Shown piece by piece: positions 16,818 through 23,486 of a stretch of DNA of 64,000 nucleotides (position 1 is its first letter; every line of letters starts with the position of its first letter). Where the stretch lies: the NCBI GenBank assembly GCA_936941155.1, contig CAKZJE010000106.1, positions 1-64,000 of the forward strand, in the 5' to 3' direction. The translations under genes and the position numbers were made by a program. The notes below the pieces were generated by a model. The model was not told the DNA's origin and did no database searches. It saw only the letters and a program-made list of their open reading frames with translations. This stretch comes from an uncultured Methylomonas sp. (GTDB lineage Bacteria; Pseudomonadota; Gammaproteobacteria; Methylococcales; Methylomonadaceae).

Positions 16818-18107
16818 TTAGCGAGAGCGTCTGCGTGCTGCGGTTGGTGTGCCCGATTTACGCGGGGTTGGATGATTGGTGGTGGTTTTTGCGCGTTCTT
16901 TTGTATGATTTTGATGACGGCGCGGTCTAGGATCGACCTTTTTAGCTGGCGCGGCATCACTGGCTTTTAAAATCACCGTTTCATAACCGGTATCAGCCAC
17001 GCGCGGAATTTCTTTTTTCAATAATTTTTCAATGGCAAACAATAATTTAGCTTCATCTGGACATACCAAAGAAATTGCCACACCCTCACAACCTGCTCTG
17101 CCAGTACGTCCAATTCGGTGCACATAATCTTCTGGCACGGCGGGCAAATCAAAATTAATCACATGCGGCAATTGTTCAATATCTAAACCACGCGCGGCAA
17201 TATCGGTGGCAACTAAACAGGAAATTTTCCCTGATTTAAAGTTTTCCAATGCCACAGTACGCGCATTTTGGCTTTTATTGCCATGCAATGCCGCGCAACG
17301 AATTCCGTCTAACATCAATTGCTTGCACAAGCGATCCGCGCCGTGTTTGGTGCGCACAAACACCAGCACTTGCTTCCAATTATTGCTACCAATTAAATAC
17401 GACAAACATTCGCGTTTATATTCTTGTTTCAACGGATAAATTAATTGCGAAATATTATCGGCAGTGGTGTTGCGTTGTGCGACTTCAATTTGCGCCGGAT
17501 TGTGCAAAATTTGCGCGGCTAAGGTTTTAATTTCATCCGCAAACGTGGCTGAAAACATCAGGTTTTGGCGTTTTTTCGGCAACATCGCAATGATTTTGCG
17601 AATATCGACAATAAAGCCCATATCCAACATCCGGTCAGCTTCGTCCAGCACAAAATATTCCACGCGCGACAAATTAACGTGGCGTTGATTGGCAAGATCT
17701 AACAAGCGTCCCGGCGTTGCCACGATAATATCCGCGCCACGATGCAGGCTTTTGATTTGCGGATTCGGGCTTACGCCGCCAAAAATAACTTCTGCAACCA
17801 ACGGCAAATGTTTGCCATAAAGTTGTACGCTTTCATAGACTTGCGCTGCGAGTTCACGGGTCGGCACTAAAATTAACGCGCGTACTGGGCGTGGTTTTTG
17901 CACCGTTGGTTTATTGGTTAATAATTGCAGCAAGGGCAAGGTAAAGCTGGCGGTTTTGCCGGTGCCGGTTTGTGCGCCTGCTAAAACGTCGCGCCCGTCG
18001 AGCACTTCAGGAATGGCTTGGCGTTGAATGGGGGTGGGTGTTTCGTAACCTTGGTCGGTAATCGCTTGCAGTAATTCGCTGGATAAACCGAGTTGAGAAA
18101 ATGACAT
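16818..18107 (-). CDS. rhlE: DEAD-box ATP-dependent RNA helicase, RhlE type
   Basis: A 429-residue helicase with Q motif ([12 protein letters not shown]), motif I AQTGTGKT (45-52), [25 protein letters not shown] near 155, SATFADEI, the motif V/VI block [16 protein letters not shown] and [10 protein letters not shown] near 335, and a short basic C-terminal tail rich in Lys, Arg and Pro ([17 protein letters not shown]). RhlE helicases act in ribosome maturation and RNA decay. A partial second RhlE-like gene lies at the right edge of the window; the two share phrases such as [16 protein letters not shown] and [10 protein letters not shown]-type segments but are clearly distinct. Confidence 0.92.
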   Translation of the reverse strand: MSFSQLGLSSELLQAITDQGYETPTPIQRQAIPEVLDGRDVLAGAQTGTGKTASFTLPLLQLLTNKPTVQKPRPVRALILVPTRELAAQVYESVQLYGKHLPLVAEVIFGGVSPNPQIKSLHRGADIIVATPGRLLDLANQRHVNLSRVEYFVLDEADRMLDMGFIVDIRKIIAMLPKKRQNLMFSATFADEIKTLAAQILHNPAQIEVAQRNTTADNISQLIYPLKQEYKRECLSYLIGSNNWKQVLVFVRTKHGADRLCKQLMLDGIRCAALHGNKSQNARTVALENFKSGKISCLVATDIAARGLDIEQLPHVINFDLPAVPEDYVHRIGRTGRAGCEGVAISLVCPDEAKLLFAIEKLLKKEIPRVADTGYETVILKASDAAPAKKVDPRPRRHQNHTKERAKTTTNHPTPRKSGTPTAARRRSR

Positions 18108-18234
18108 AGTATCCTTTGTTTAAAATGGAAAGTGGGTTGCGATACTTTTAAAAAAGTATGACAACGGGAAAGGGGGGGTAAAGCTGAATTTGTTGTTTTT
18201 ACATCAAGAGGAAGTTTTGAACGCTCAAGGACAA

Positions 18235-18870
18235 TTATGTCATCAATTCAGCATGAATAATGTGTTTTAACGCTTTAATCATTTTAAAAATAGAGAATAT
18301 TTCTTCATTGTCAGCGTGATAAGTGCGGCTGATGCAATAATCATTACCTGTTAAAACAATAAAGTTCCAAACTAAGCCCACCATGAATAAGCCGTAAATG
18401 GGGAATTTGTTTTGATTTTGTTCTCTGGCAACCAGCATTGCCGCTAATACTTGCGCATCGGGTGTGCCTTGGTTTTCAATGCTGCGTTTATATTCATGGA
18501 AACAAAAATACGGTTTTTTAGGGTCTCGAAAACCTGTCGCAATCATGCCATCGACAATACCCGATAATTCATAGTCTCCGACAATGCCGAATAAAGGACG
18601 TTCTAAAAAATAACCGATTTCTTCATCGTCAATACCAGCGGTCATAATTAATGGACTGATAAATTTATTTTCTAATTCCACTTCATTCCAAACTCGTCCG
18701 CCGCGAATGAGGGATTTTTGCAAATGTAATAAATTGTTTTTTTCAAATTCATTGATTTCAATATCCGCATGTTCCCATTGTGCCAATACATCAGATTCCC
18801 AAATTTGCTTTAAATTCAAGGCATCTTCCAATGTGGTGAGCGTCCAGTCTTTAAAATTAGCTTTTGGCAT
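18235..18870 (-). CDS. Uncharacterised protein with PD-(D/E)XK nuclease-like motif
   Basis: A 211-residue protein of no family I can name. The pattern E65 (WNEVELENKF), D107 (SGIVDGM), E126-x-K128 (FHEYKRS) and Q140 (GTPDAQVLAAM) fits the PD-(D/E)XK nuclease fold. No membrane segment or signal peptide is seen. It is the first gene of a cluster of toxin-antitoxin remnants. Its start codon abuts a 150-base sequence that is repeated in front of the neighbouring YoeB-fusion gene. It may be a nuclease of a defence or toxin cassette (inference from motif and context). Confidence 0.6.
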   Translation of the reverse strand: MPKANFKDWTLTTLEDALNLKQIWESDVLAQWEHADIEINEFEKNNLLHLQKSLIRGGRVWNEVELENKFISPLIMTAGIDDEEIGYFLERPLFGIVGDYELSGIVDGMIATGFRDPKKPYFCFHEYKRSIENQGTPDAQVLAAMLVAREQNQNKFPIYGLFMVGLVWNFIVLTGNDYCISRTYHADNEEIFSIFKMIKALKHIIHAELMT

Positions 18871-19045
18871 TTTCGTTTTTCCGGTTAATTGGGATGATTT
18901 ATCGCATCTTTGATTTATTGTTTGAAATCATTGGGCACTTTTTCAGTGTGAGTTTATAAAAACTCATGTTGATTTTCATAATCGCCAATAAAAACGCCTA
19001 ATCCTTCAACGTGATGTAATGATTTGAGAGCCTCATTATTTATCA
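18871..19045. repeat. Direct repeat, copy 1 (leader plus higA-like tail)
   Basis: From just outside the start codon of the PD-(D/E)XK gene the sequence closely matches 19528-19690, including the shared GAAATCATTGGGCACTTTTT and CATGTTGATTTTCATAATCG. After about 150 bases copy 1 jumps by an internal deletion to the part matching 19795-19815 (GTAATGATT...GAGAGC). Confidence 0.75.
18954..19042 (-). pseudogene. HigA-like antitoxin remnant with internal deletion
   Basis: The minus strand encodes NNEALKSLHHVEGLGVFIGDYENQHEFL before the stop at 18954 (28 residues; pieces NNEALKSLHH and GDYENQHEFL). It matches the start (SNEALNHYTA) and end (GIFIGDYENQHEF) of the intact gene at 19594-19836, with the middle missing. 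It is best read as a decayed duplicate. The reading frame also overlaps the end of the YoeB-fusion gene in another frame. Confidence 0.65.
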
Positions 19046-19527
19046 TCATAATGCCCACCAATAGCAAAAATATAAATCCGTTCATCATCAAATCGATAAA
19101 TAAGTCTGTCTTTATCCGATAATCTTCTCGACCATAAACCTGATAATTCATAGCATAAACGTTCAGGTTTACCTGTTCCTGATTCTGGATTATTGCGTTG
19201 CATTTCTTTTAAAATTTTGCAGAGACTTTTATGCAGGGCTTTATTTTTTTCGCGTAATTCTTCATAAATCTGCCAAGTGTTGCCTTCAAAACGTGTGAGC
19301 GCATTTAATTGTTCCTCTGTTGGAACAAAGCCGGTTTTCGCGGCAAACGTTTTTTCAGAGGTTTTGATTTGCGCCATCAATGATGGATTTTGCAGAATAG
19401 CTAATGTTTCCTGTGCATTTTGCGGGGTGTATTTGCTTTCTAAAAATTCCAAATAATGCAATAGTTCAATCACTATTGGTTCAGGTAAATTTTGGGATTT
19501 TTGATAAATTAATTCGGCGGTGTTCAT
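19036..19527 (-). CDS. Antitoxin-YoeB toxin fusion protein
   Basis: One open frame of 163 residues. Residues 1-75 resemble short DUF2281-type antitoxins (MNTAELIYQKSQNLPEPIVI, then LLHYLEFLESKY). Residues about 80-163 match a whole YoeB/Txe toxin: FEGNTWQIYEELREKNKALH, ILKEMQRNNPE, GKPERL, LSGLWSRRLSDKDRLIYRF and the terminal GGHYDD. The YoeB residues needed for mRNA cleavage (Glu of GKPE, Arg of DRLIY, terminal His-Tyr) are all present. Normally antitoxin and toxin are two overlapping genes. Here there is no stop between them, so the toxin may be permanently restrained or the fusion may be processed. An old frameshift between two genes is the alternative. Confidence 0.7.
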   Translation of the reverse strand: MNTAELIYQKSQNLPEPIVIELLHYLEFLESKYTPQNAQETLAILQNPSLMAQIKTSEKTFAAKTGFVPTEEQLNALTRFEGNTWQIYEELREKNKALHKSLCKILKEMQRNNPESGTGKPERLCYELSGLWSRRLSDKDRLIYRFDDERIYIFAIGGHYDDK

Positions 19528-19815
19528 GTTTTCTCCAGTTAAGGCTGTTTTATCGCGTCTTTGCTTTGTTATTTGAAATCATTGGGCACTTTTTCAGTGT
19601 GAATTTATAAAAAACTCATGTTGATTTTCATAATCGCCAATAAAAATCCCCAATGCTTCGACTAATCGCGCTAATGGATGATTTTCATTTGCGCCGCCCG
19701 CATCTAATAACGCATTTAAAATCAGAATAGCTTTGTCGTAATCTTGTTCACTGTGTAAAGGGTAAAGAGGGATGCTTTCACATAAGGCGGTGTAATGATT
19801 GAGAGCTTCATTAGA
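19528..19815. repeat. Direct repeat, copy 2 (leader plus higA-like gene)
   Basis: Counterpart of 18871-19045. It starts immediately outside the start codon of the antitoxin-YoeB fusion gene and runs into the intact higA-like coding sequence. Confidence 0.75.
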
Positions 19816-19836
19816 AACAGGGGCTAAGGTTTCCAT
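19594..19836 (-). CDS. HigA-like antitoxin, N-terminal domain only
   Basis: An 80-residue protein (METLAPVSNEALNHYTALCE at the start). The segment LHSEQDYDKAILILNALLDA, NHPLARLVEALGIFIGDYEN resembles the N-terminal region of YgjM-type HigA antitoxins. The helix-turn-helix half that normally follows is absent, so it is either a short variant or truncated after HEFFINSH. A good ribosome site (AAGGAG, eight bases before the ATG) lies inside the end of the broken higB, and the two genes overlap by 13 bases, as in normal higBA operons. Confidence 0.65.
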   Translation of the reverse strand: METLAPVSNEALNHYTALCESIPLYPLHSEQDYDKAILILNALLDAGGANENHPLARLVEALGIFIGDYENQHEFFINSH

Positions 19837-20094
19837 TTATCGTACTCCTTATGAGTCAAAATTGAACGAATATAAAGCGTTTGGGTATTAAAATGAATCG
19901 CAGCGATTAATCGGTAATGATTTCCAGTAATGTTGAAAACAAAATAATTTCCAACTTTATCCACCGAATTTTAATTCAGCATAAGATTTAATGGTTGCTG
20001 TGCGTATTTTCCCGAGCCATTCTTGTAGCGGAATTGTGGATTGCGGGTGTAATAACGCAAAGTCTTGTAAGGCTTTATTACTGATGATTCGCAT
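19824..20094 (-). pseudogene. higB: higB toxin gene broken by a one-base frameshift
   Basis: From the ATG at 20094 the frame reads MRIISNKALQDFALLHPQST, IPLQEWLGKIRTATIKSYAEL and then stops at KFGG (19957). One base further the frame continues with SVDKVGNYFVFNITGNHYR, LIAAIHFNTQTLYIRSILTHKEYDKW to a TAG at 19824. Removing one A from the AAAA run near 19970 restores a complete HigB-type mRNA interferase ending in the typical LTHKEYD. The antitoxin gene starts inside its 3' end. The frameshift could be real inactivation, phase variation in a short A-run, or a sequence error. Confidence 0.75.
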
Positions 20095-20268
20095 TCCTTT
20101 CATGTTTTTAATCCAACTTATGCCTCGCCAGTGTTCTTCACCGTAATGTTCTTTGTTATCTTCCAAATACAACAGAGGATGCTTAAAAATTTCGATAGCA
20201 TCATTAAAATCTATTCCATGTTTTTGGATATTGATACGGTTTTTATTTTCGTCTCATTCAAACTTCAT
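20095..20268 (-). pseudogene. brnT toxin fragment with in-frame nonsense codon, joined to higB
   Basis: From an ATG at 20268 the frame reads MKFE-stop-DENKNRINIQKHGIDFND, AIEIFKHPLLYLEDNKEHYG, EEHWRGISWIKNMKG and runs without a break into MRIIS of higB. This is the N-terminal two thirds of a BrnT-type toxin (usual start FEWDENKN, KHGIDF). Codon 5 is TGA where the family has Trp (TGG). The C-terminal part, which in BrnT normally also contains an RIIS-like segment, is replaced by higB. It looks like a recombination scar. Confidence 0.65.
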
Positions 20269-20349
20269 AATTGATGCGTTGGGGTTGCATTATGTTTCAC
20301 TGATTTTATTTCAGGTGTGTTTCTTTAGGTTGTGTTAAAGCAATGCTTG

Positions 20350-22101
20350 TTACCATCTTTTCAAAACTTCTAACACACCAAATAGGCTAGAAACGCAGGA
20401 ATGCAACATTTGATGCGCCTGAAATATCATTGGTAAGTTTCGGTCAATATTTGTTAATTTAAAAGCTTCGTTAATCTTACTGCTAGGTAAATGTGCGTCA
20501 GCAAGTCTAAGTTCATATACTCCTACTAGAGCAGATGTAATTTCTCTTGCAATTTCTGGCTTTATTTTTGAAGCTAAAATATTTTCTAAAGATTTGAGAG
20601 AACCCCATTTTGTGCCTTTGGGTGGAGATACTGTTTTTTGCATTGCTTCGGCATCTAAGCTATCGGCAGTTAATCTTGCAATATCTTTTGCTAGAGCAAA
20701 TAACCCCGACTCATCTATTGCTCGAAATCTATGTATTTTATTTAGTAAATCAGGAGTTATTTCATGCGGACGGAATAGCGGAAAATTTAGCTTTTCGGTA
20801 CTAATTTCATTAATTAACTCTATACCACGAGCAAAAAATGTCTCAGGTGCTTGTGTATCAGCAGGTTCTGCTCTTGCTTGTGAAGCTAATAATTCATCAG
20901 ACACTCCACCTTCGGGAGTAATGTTATATCCTGCCCATATTTGTTGTTGCCACTCAGGAAGTAATCCTATGTCTTTTGCATAAACATTGATATATCCCAA
21001 TGTATTGATACCAAAATGCACATCGTTTCCAATTGAACAGGCAACAGCTCCAGTATTTTTAGTATAAAAGTTCAAAGAGCCACCCCGACGATGTGATAAA
21101 GCCATTATTACATCGGGTTTAAACCATAGCCATTTACCAGAATGAATAAGGTCATTGCCTTTAACTTTATTACCTTCAATATCAATTATGAAAAAGACTG
21201 TTGAAGCTACTTCATCGCCTTTTATTTTGAGGCTGTATTTACTAGGTTCTATCCATTCATTACGCCAAAATTCCCCTATTATTCGATACAACTTTCGCCC
21301 TTCAAAAGGCTTTTCCCATGATTCTGATTTTATATTTTCATCGGTAGGAATTCCTGAAATTTCAGGCGCATCATCAGTTTCATCAATATCTGTCCGTGAC
21401 ATATGGAAAATAGCCATTTTCCCACCATATTGTTCTCCACCACCTTCGTGTATCGGAATAACTCTTCCTTCCCAGCGATTTGATTCAACCCCATCATGTT
21501 TTTCACCATTTTCCCAAGTAATGAATGAAGCATCGCTAACAATCGCATTTCTACTGAAAAAAGAAGTGATATAAATTCCCATATTCCTAGCACATAAATA
21601 ATCCTTTAGATATTGAGCTTTCATTTCCAATAAAACTGGTTTTTCATTGCTATCTTTTTTTAATCTCGCAACTTCGATATATCCATCTTCTGGGCAAATC
21701 CAAATATCGCCCTCCCTCTGCAAACCGAGCGTAACAACTATATCTTGATGTAAATGCCAAACATTTTGATGCTCACTAATTGACCTTTGGTCTAGCACTA
21801 AATGAATGCCTATAAAATTACCCTCATAATCTTCATAAATATCTGCGGGTAAATATTTATCTTCATATGAACCAGAATGATTATAACTAATGCCAATATC
21901 ACTCCAACCTAGTTTTTCAGTAAACTCTTTCTTGTCTGTTGGGACAGCAATGCAGCCAGAACCAAAAAAATCTTCTTTGCATCCTTCATAAGCATATTGT
22001 CCAAATTTCTCATTACAATAAACCGCTCTAAGAGGAATCCATACAGATTTATTAAAGCTTTTACGGCGTATATCGTCCATTTCAAACCAGTTTTGATTCA
22101 C
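20350..22101 (-). CDS. Large protein of unknown family with a possible C-terminal HEPN-like motif
   Basis: A 583-residue protein I do not recognise. It has no signal peptide or clear membrane segment. The first 400 residues are rich in Trp, Gly and Asp and look like beta-structure (for example WICPEDGYIEVARLKK, HDGVESNRWEGRVIPIHEGG). The last 150 residues look all-helical and contain R532-LADA-H537, an R-x4-H arrangement like the active site of HEPN ribonucleases. It stands alone between toxin-antitoxin genes. An abortive-infection or other defence role is possible from context, but nothing in the sequence proves it. Confidence 0.5.
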   Translation of the reverse strand: MNQNWFEMDDIRRKSFNKSVWIPLRAVYCNEKFGQYAYEGCKEDFFGSGCIAVPTDKKEFTEKLGWSDIGISYNHSGSYEDKYLPADIYEDYEGNFIGIHLVLDQRSISEHQNVWHLHQDIVVTLGLQREGDIWICPEDGYIEVARLKKDSNEKPVLLEMKAQYLKDYLCARNMGIYITSFFSRNAIVSDASFITWENGEKHDGVESNRWEGRVIPIHEGGGEQYGGKMAIFHMSRTDIDETDDAPEISGIPTDENIKSESWEKPFEGRKLYRIIGEFWRNEWIEPSKYSLKIKGDEVASTVFFIIDIEGNKVKGNDLIHSGKWLWFKPDVIMALSHRRGGSLNFYTKNTGAVACSIGNDVHFGINTLGYINVYAKDIGLLPEWQQQIWAGYNITPEGGVSDELLASQARAEPADTQAPETFFARGIELINEISTEKLNFPLFRPHEITPDLLNKIHRFRAIDESGLFALAKDIARLTADSLDAEAMQKTVSPPKGTKWGSLKSLENILASKIKPEIAREITSALVGVYELRLADAHLPSSKINEAFKLTNIDRNLPMIFQAHQMLHSCVSSLFGVLEVLKRW

Positions 22102-22172
22102 GTTATTTATTCCTTGAATTTTAAAAACATATTTAAACGTTTTTGGTACGCAATGCGATACCTTACCTTACA

Positions 22173-22385
22173 CTACAGCTTTAACTTGCTATTTTCTATT
22201 TCCGCAAGAATATCATCCACCGAATAATTCTTTTGCCACTGCTGCCGGTCTTCAACATAATTTCCATAACCCTGATTAAACTGCTGCATAAAACGAATAA
22301 AATCGGTTGCCCCCAACCCTTGATAAAGAATATCAAAACCCATTTTCTGAATTTCCTGCTCTGTTTTATAAATTACCGCGCTCAT
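22173..22385 (-). CDS. Small protein, last gene of the PIN operon
   Basis: A 70-residue protein (MSAVIYKTEQEIQKMGFDIL at the start, ending YSVDDILAEIENSKLKL). No family recognised. Its start overlaps the end of the PIN gene by four bases (22382-22385), so it is translated with it. It is acidic at the C-terminus, which is common for antitoxins, so it could be a second antitoxin (inference). Confidence 0.6.
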   Translation of the reverse strand: MSAVIYKTEQEIQKMGFDILYQGLGATDFIRFMQQFNQGYGNYVEDRQQWQKNYSVDDILAEIENSKLKL

Positions 22386-22825
22386 CTTAAAACCTCACTT
22401 AACCAATTTAAAGGACTATAAACCGCTATTTTCAAAGCCTTAATTTCCGATGCTTTTTTAAAAAATTTATCATCTACCGTCAAAAATACATCCGCATGAT
22501 TTTCGGAACACGCCAAATGTAACGCATCGAAAGATTGTATGCCCAATTGCTCAAACGCCTTCGCTCTTGCCGCAATCTGCGAATTAATCTGCACTACTTC
22601 AGTTGCCAAAGACTCCATTAGCATTAATTCCTTTTTTCTGGATTCATCACCCAGCTTACCAATTTCAAACTGTAAAATCTTACTGCTGATTAAACTAAAT
22701 TTACGCTGTTCAATTAAAGTGATAATCGTTTTAATGGCCTCGGCTTCCAGATGCACTCTTAAATTGGCTTGATTATCAAAAGGTCTGTTTAAACAACAGT
22801 TATCCATGTATATTTTGATAGTCAT
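22382..22825 (-). CDS. PIN-domain ribonuclease toxin (VapC-like)
   Basis: A 147-residue PIN protein. Acidic residues sit where the family has its metal site: D8 in IYMDNCCLNRPFD, E54 in LQFEIGK, D99 in IQSFDALHLACSE and D117/D118 in VFLTVDDKFFKKA. The CCLNRPF variant is typical of a PIN subgroup with a longer first loop. It lies after a Phd-type antitoxin with a 4-base overlap and before the 70-residue gene with another 4-base overlap. It would cleave RNA when released from its antitoxin. Confidence 0.82.
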   Translation of the reverse strand: MTIKIYMDNCCLNRPFDNQANLRVHLEAEAIKTIITLIEQRKFSLISSKILQFEIGKLGDESRKKELMLMESLATEVVQINSQIAARAKAFEQLGIQSFDALHLACSENHADVFLTVDDKFFKKASEIKALKIAVYSPLNWLSEVLR

Positions 22826-23097
22826 TGTAAGCCCCGCCGTTGTCGCAACTGCGCAAAAACCTCTGAGCTGCTAACAACTTTACCCTCTTTAACCGCTTGC
22901 TGACTTTGCGCCAATAAGTTCAATAAAGCCAAACTCGCTAAAGTCTGTTCATAATCCGTTACCGATTGAATCACCATCGCCGCTTTACCGTTTTGAGTAA
23001 TAATCATCGGCTGATGCGTGTTATTCAAATTTTCAATCATTTCAGTCGTATTCGTTTGTAAATAACTGATAGGCTGGATATTTTCAGAAAGTATCAT
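22822..23097 (-). CDS. Phd/YefM-type antitoxin
   Basis: A 91-residue protein with the Phd/YefM fold signature ENIQPISYLQTNTTEMIENL, then PMIITQNGKAAMVIQSVTDY in the DNA-binding half, and a C-terminal tail (SSSEVFAQLRQRRGLQ) that would contact the toxin. It overlaps its neighbours by four bases on both sides and probably both neutralises the PIN toxin and represses the operon. Phd antitoxins more often pair with RelE, Doc or YoeB toxins, but Phd-PIN pairs are known. Confidence 0.85.
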   Translation of the reverse strand: MILSENIQPISYLQTNTTEMIENLNNTHQPMIITQNGKAAMVIQSVTDYEQTLASLALLNLLAQSQQAVKEGKVVSSSEVFAQLRQRRGLQ

Positions 23098-23327
23098 AGT
23101 GTTTTACTCGACAATAAATTTTTTTCGCCGCTTAAATAGTGGTCAAAATTTGCAGCAAAATCTTTAGGTGCATCCAGTTTAATTTCTGCTAATTCATCAA
23201 ACAAACTGACAGTTTTTTGTCGCTTACATTTTTCAATAATTTGCTGAATTAAAGGATAAATCTGTTCAAAATCCGGCTCATTTAAACTATCAATTTCCTG
23301 TTTAAGCTGTTCTTTTGTTACGCTCAT
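23094..23327 (-). CDS. Small antitoxin-like protein, first gene of the PIN operon
   Basis: Started at the ATG at 23327 it has 77 residues (MSVTKEQLKQEIDSLNEPDF at the start). A longer reading from 23375 is possible but adds an unconvincing N-terminus that overlaps an older gene remnant. The NEPDFEQIYPLIQQIIEK segment resembles short helical proteins found in front of toxin-antitoxin genes. It overlaps the Phd gene by four bases. Function unknown. Confidence 0.6.
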   Translation of the reverse strand: MSVTKEQLKQEIDSLNEPDFEQIYPLIQQIIEKCKRQKTVSLFDELAEIKLDAPKDFAANFDHYLSGEKNLLSSKTL

Positions 23328-23364
23328 AATAAAACCTCTCTCCGTAAAACTATAAAACTGCTGC

Positions 23365-23430
23365 TTATGCCACATGCAACCGCATATCCAAAACCTTTAA
23401 TGCCTGATAAACCGTTTCAAGATGAAGGAT
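23365..23430 (-). pseudogene. C-terminal remnant of an XRE-type antitoxin (tentative)
   Basis: The minus strand reads LHLETVYQALKVLDMRLHVA then a stop at 23365. This is the typical last helix and tail of XRE/HipB-like antitoxins (compare the common LxALGLRL ending). There is no start codon or HTH part upstream, where a stop occurs soon. Confidence 0.35.
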
Positions 23431-23486
23431 TGTTATTTTGAGGTATAAGGTGCACAAAACAACCTGCACACCTTACGAGTGAACTT

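Noticed and set aside
18954-19151. 65-codon minus-strand frame taken as a gene
   Set aside because: Its N-terminal half is the YoeB coding region read in another frame; only the last 28 codons are meaningful, as a higA remnant.
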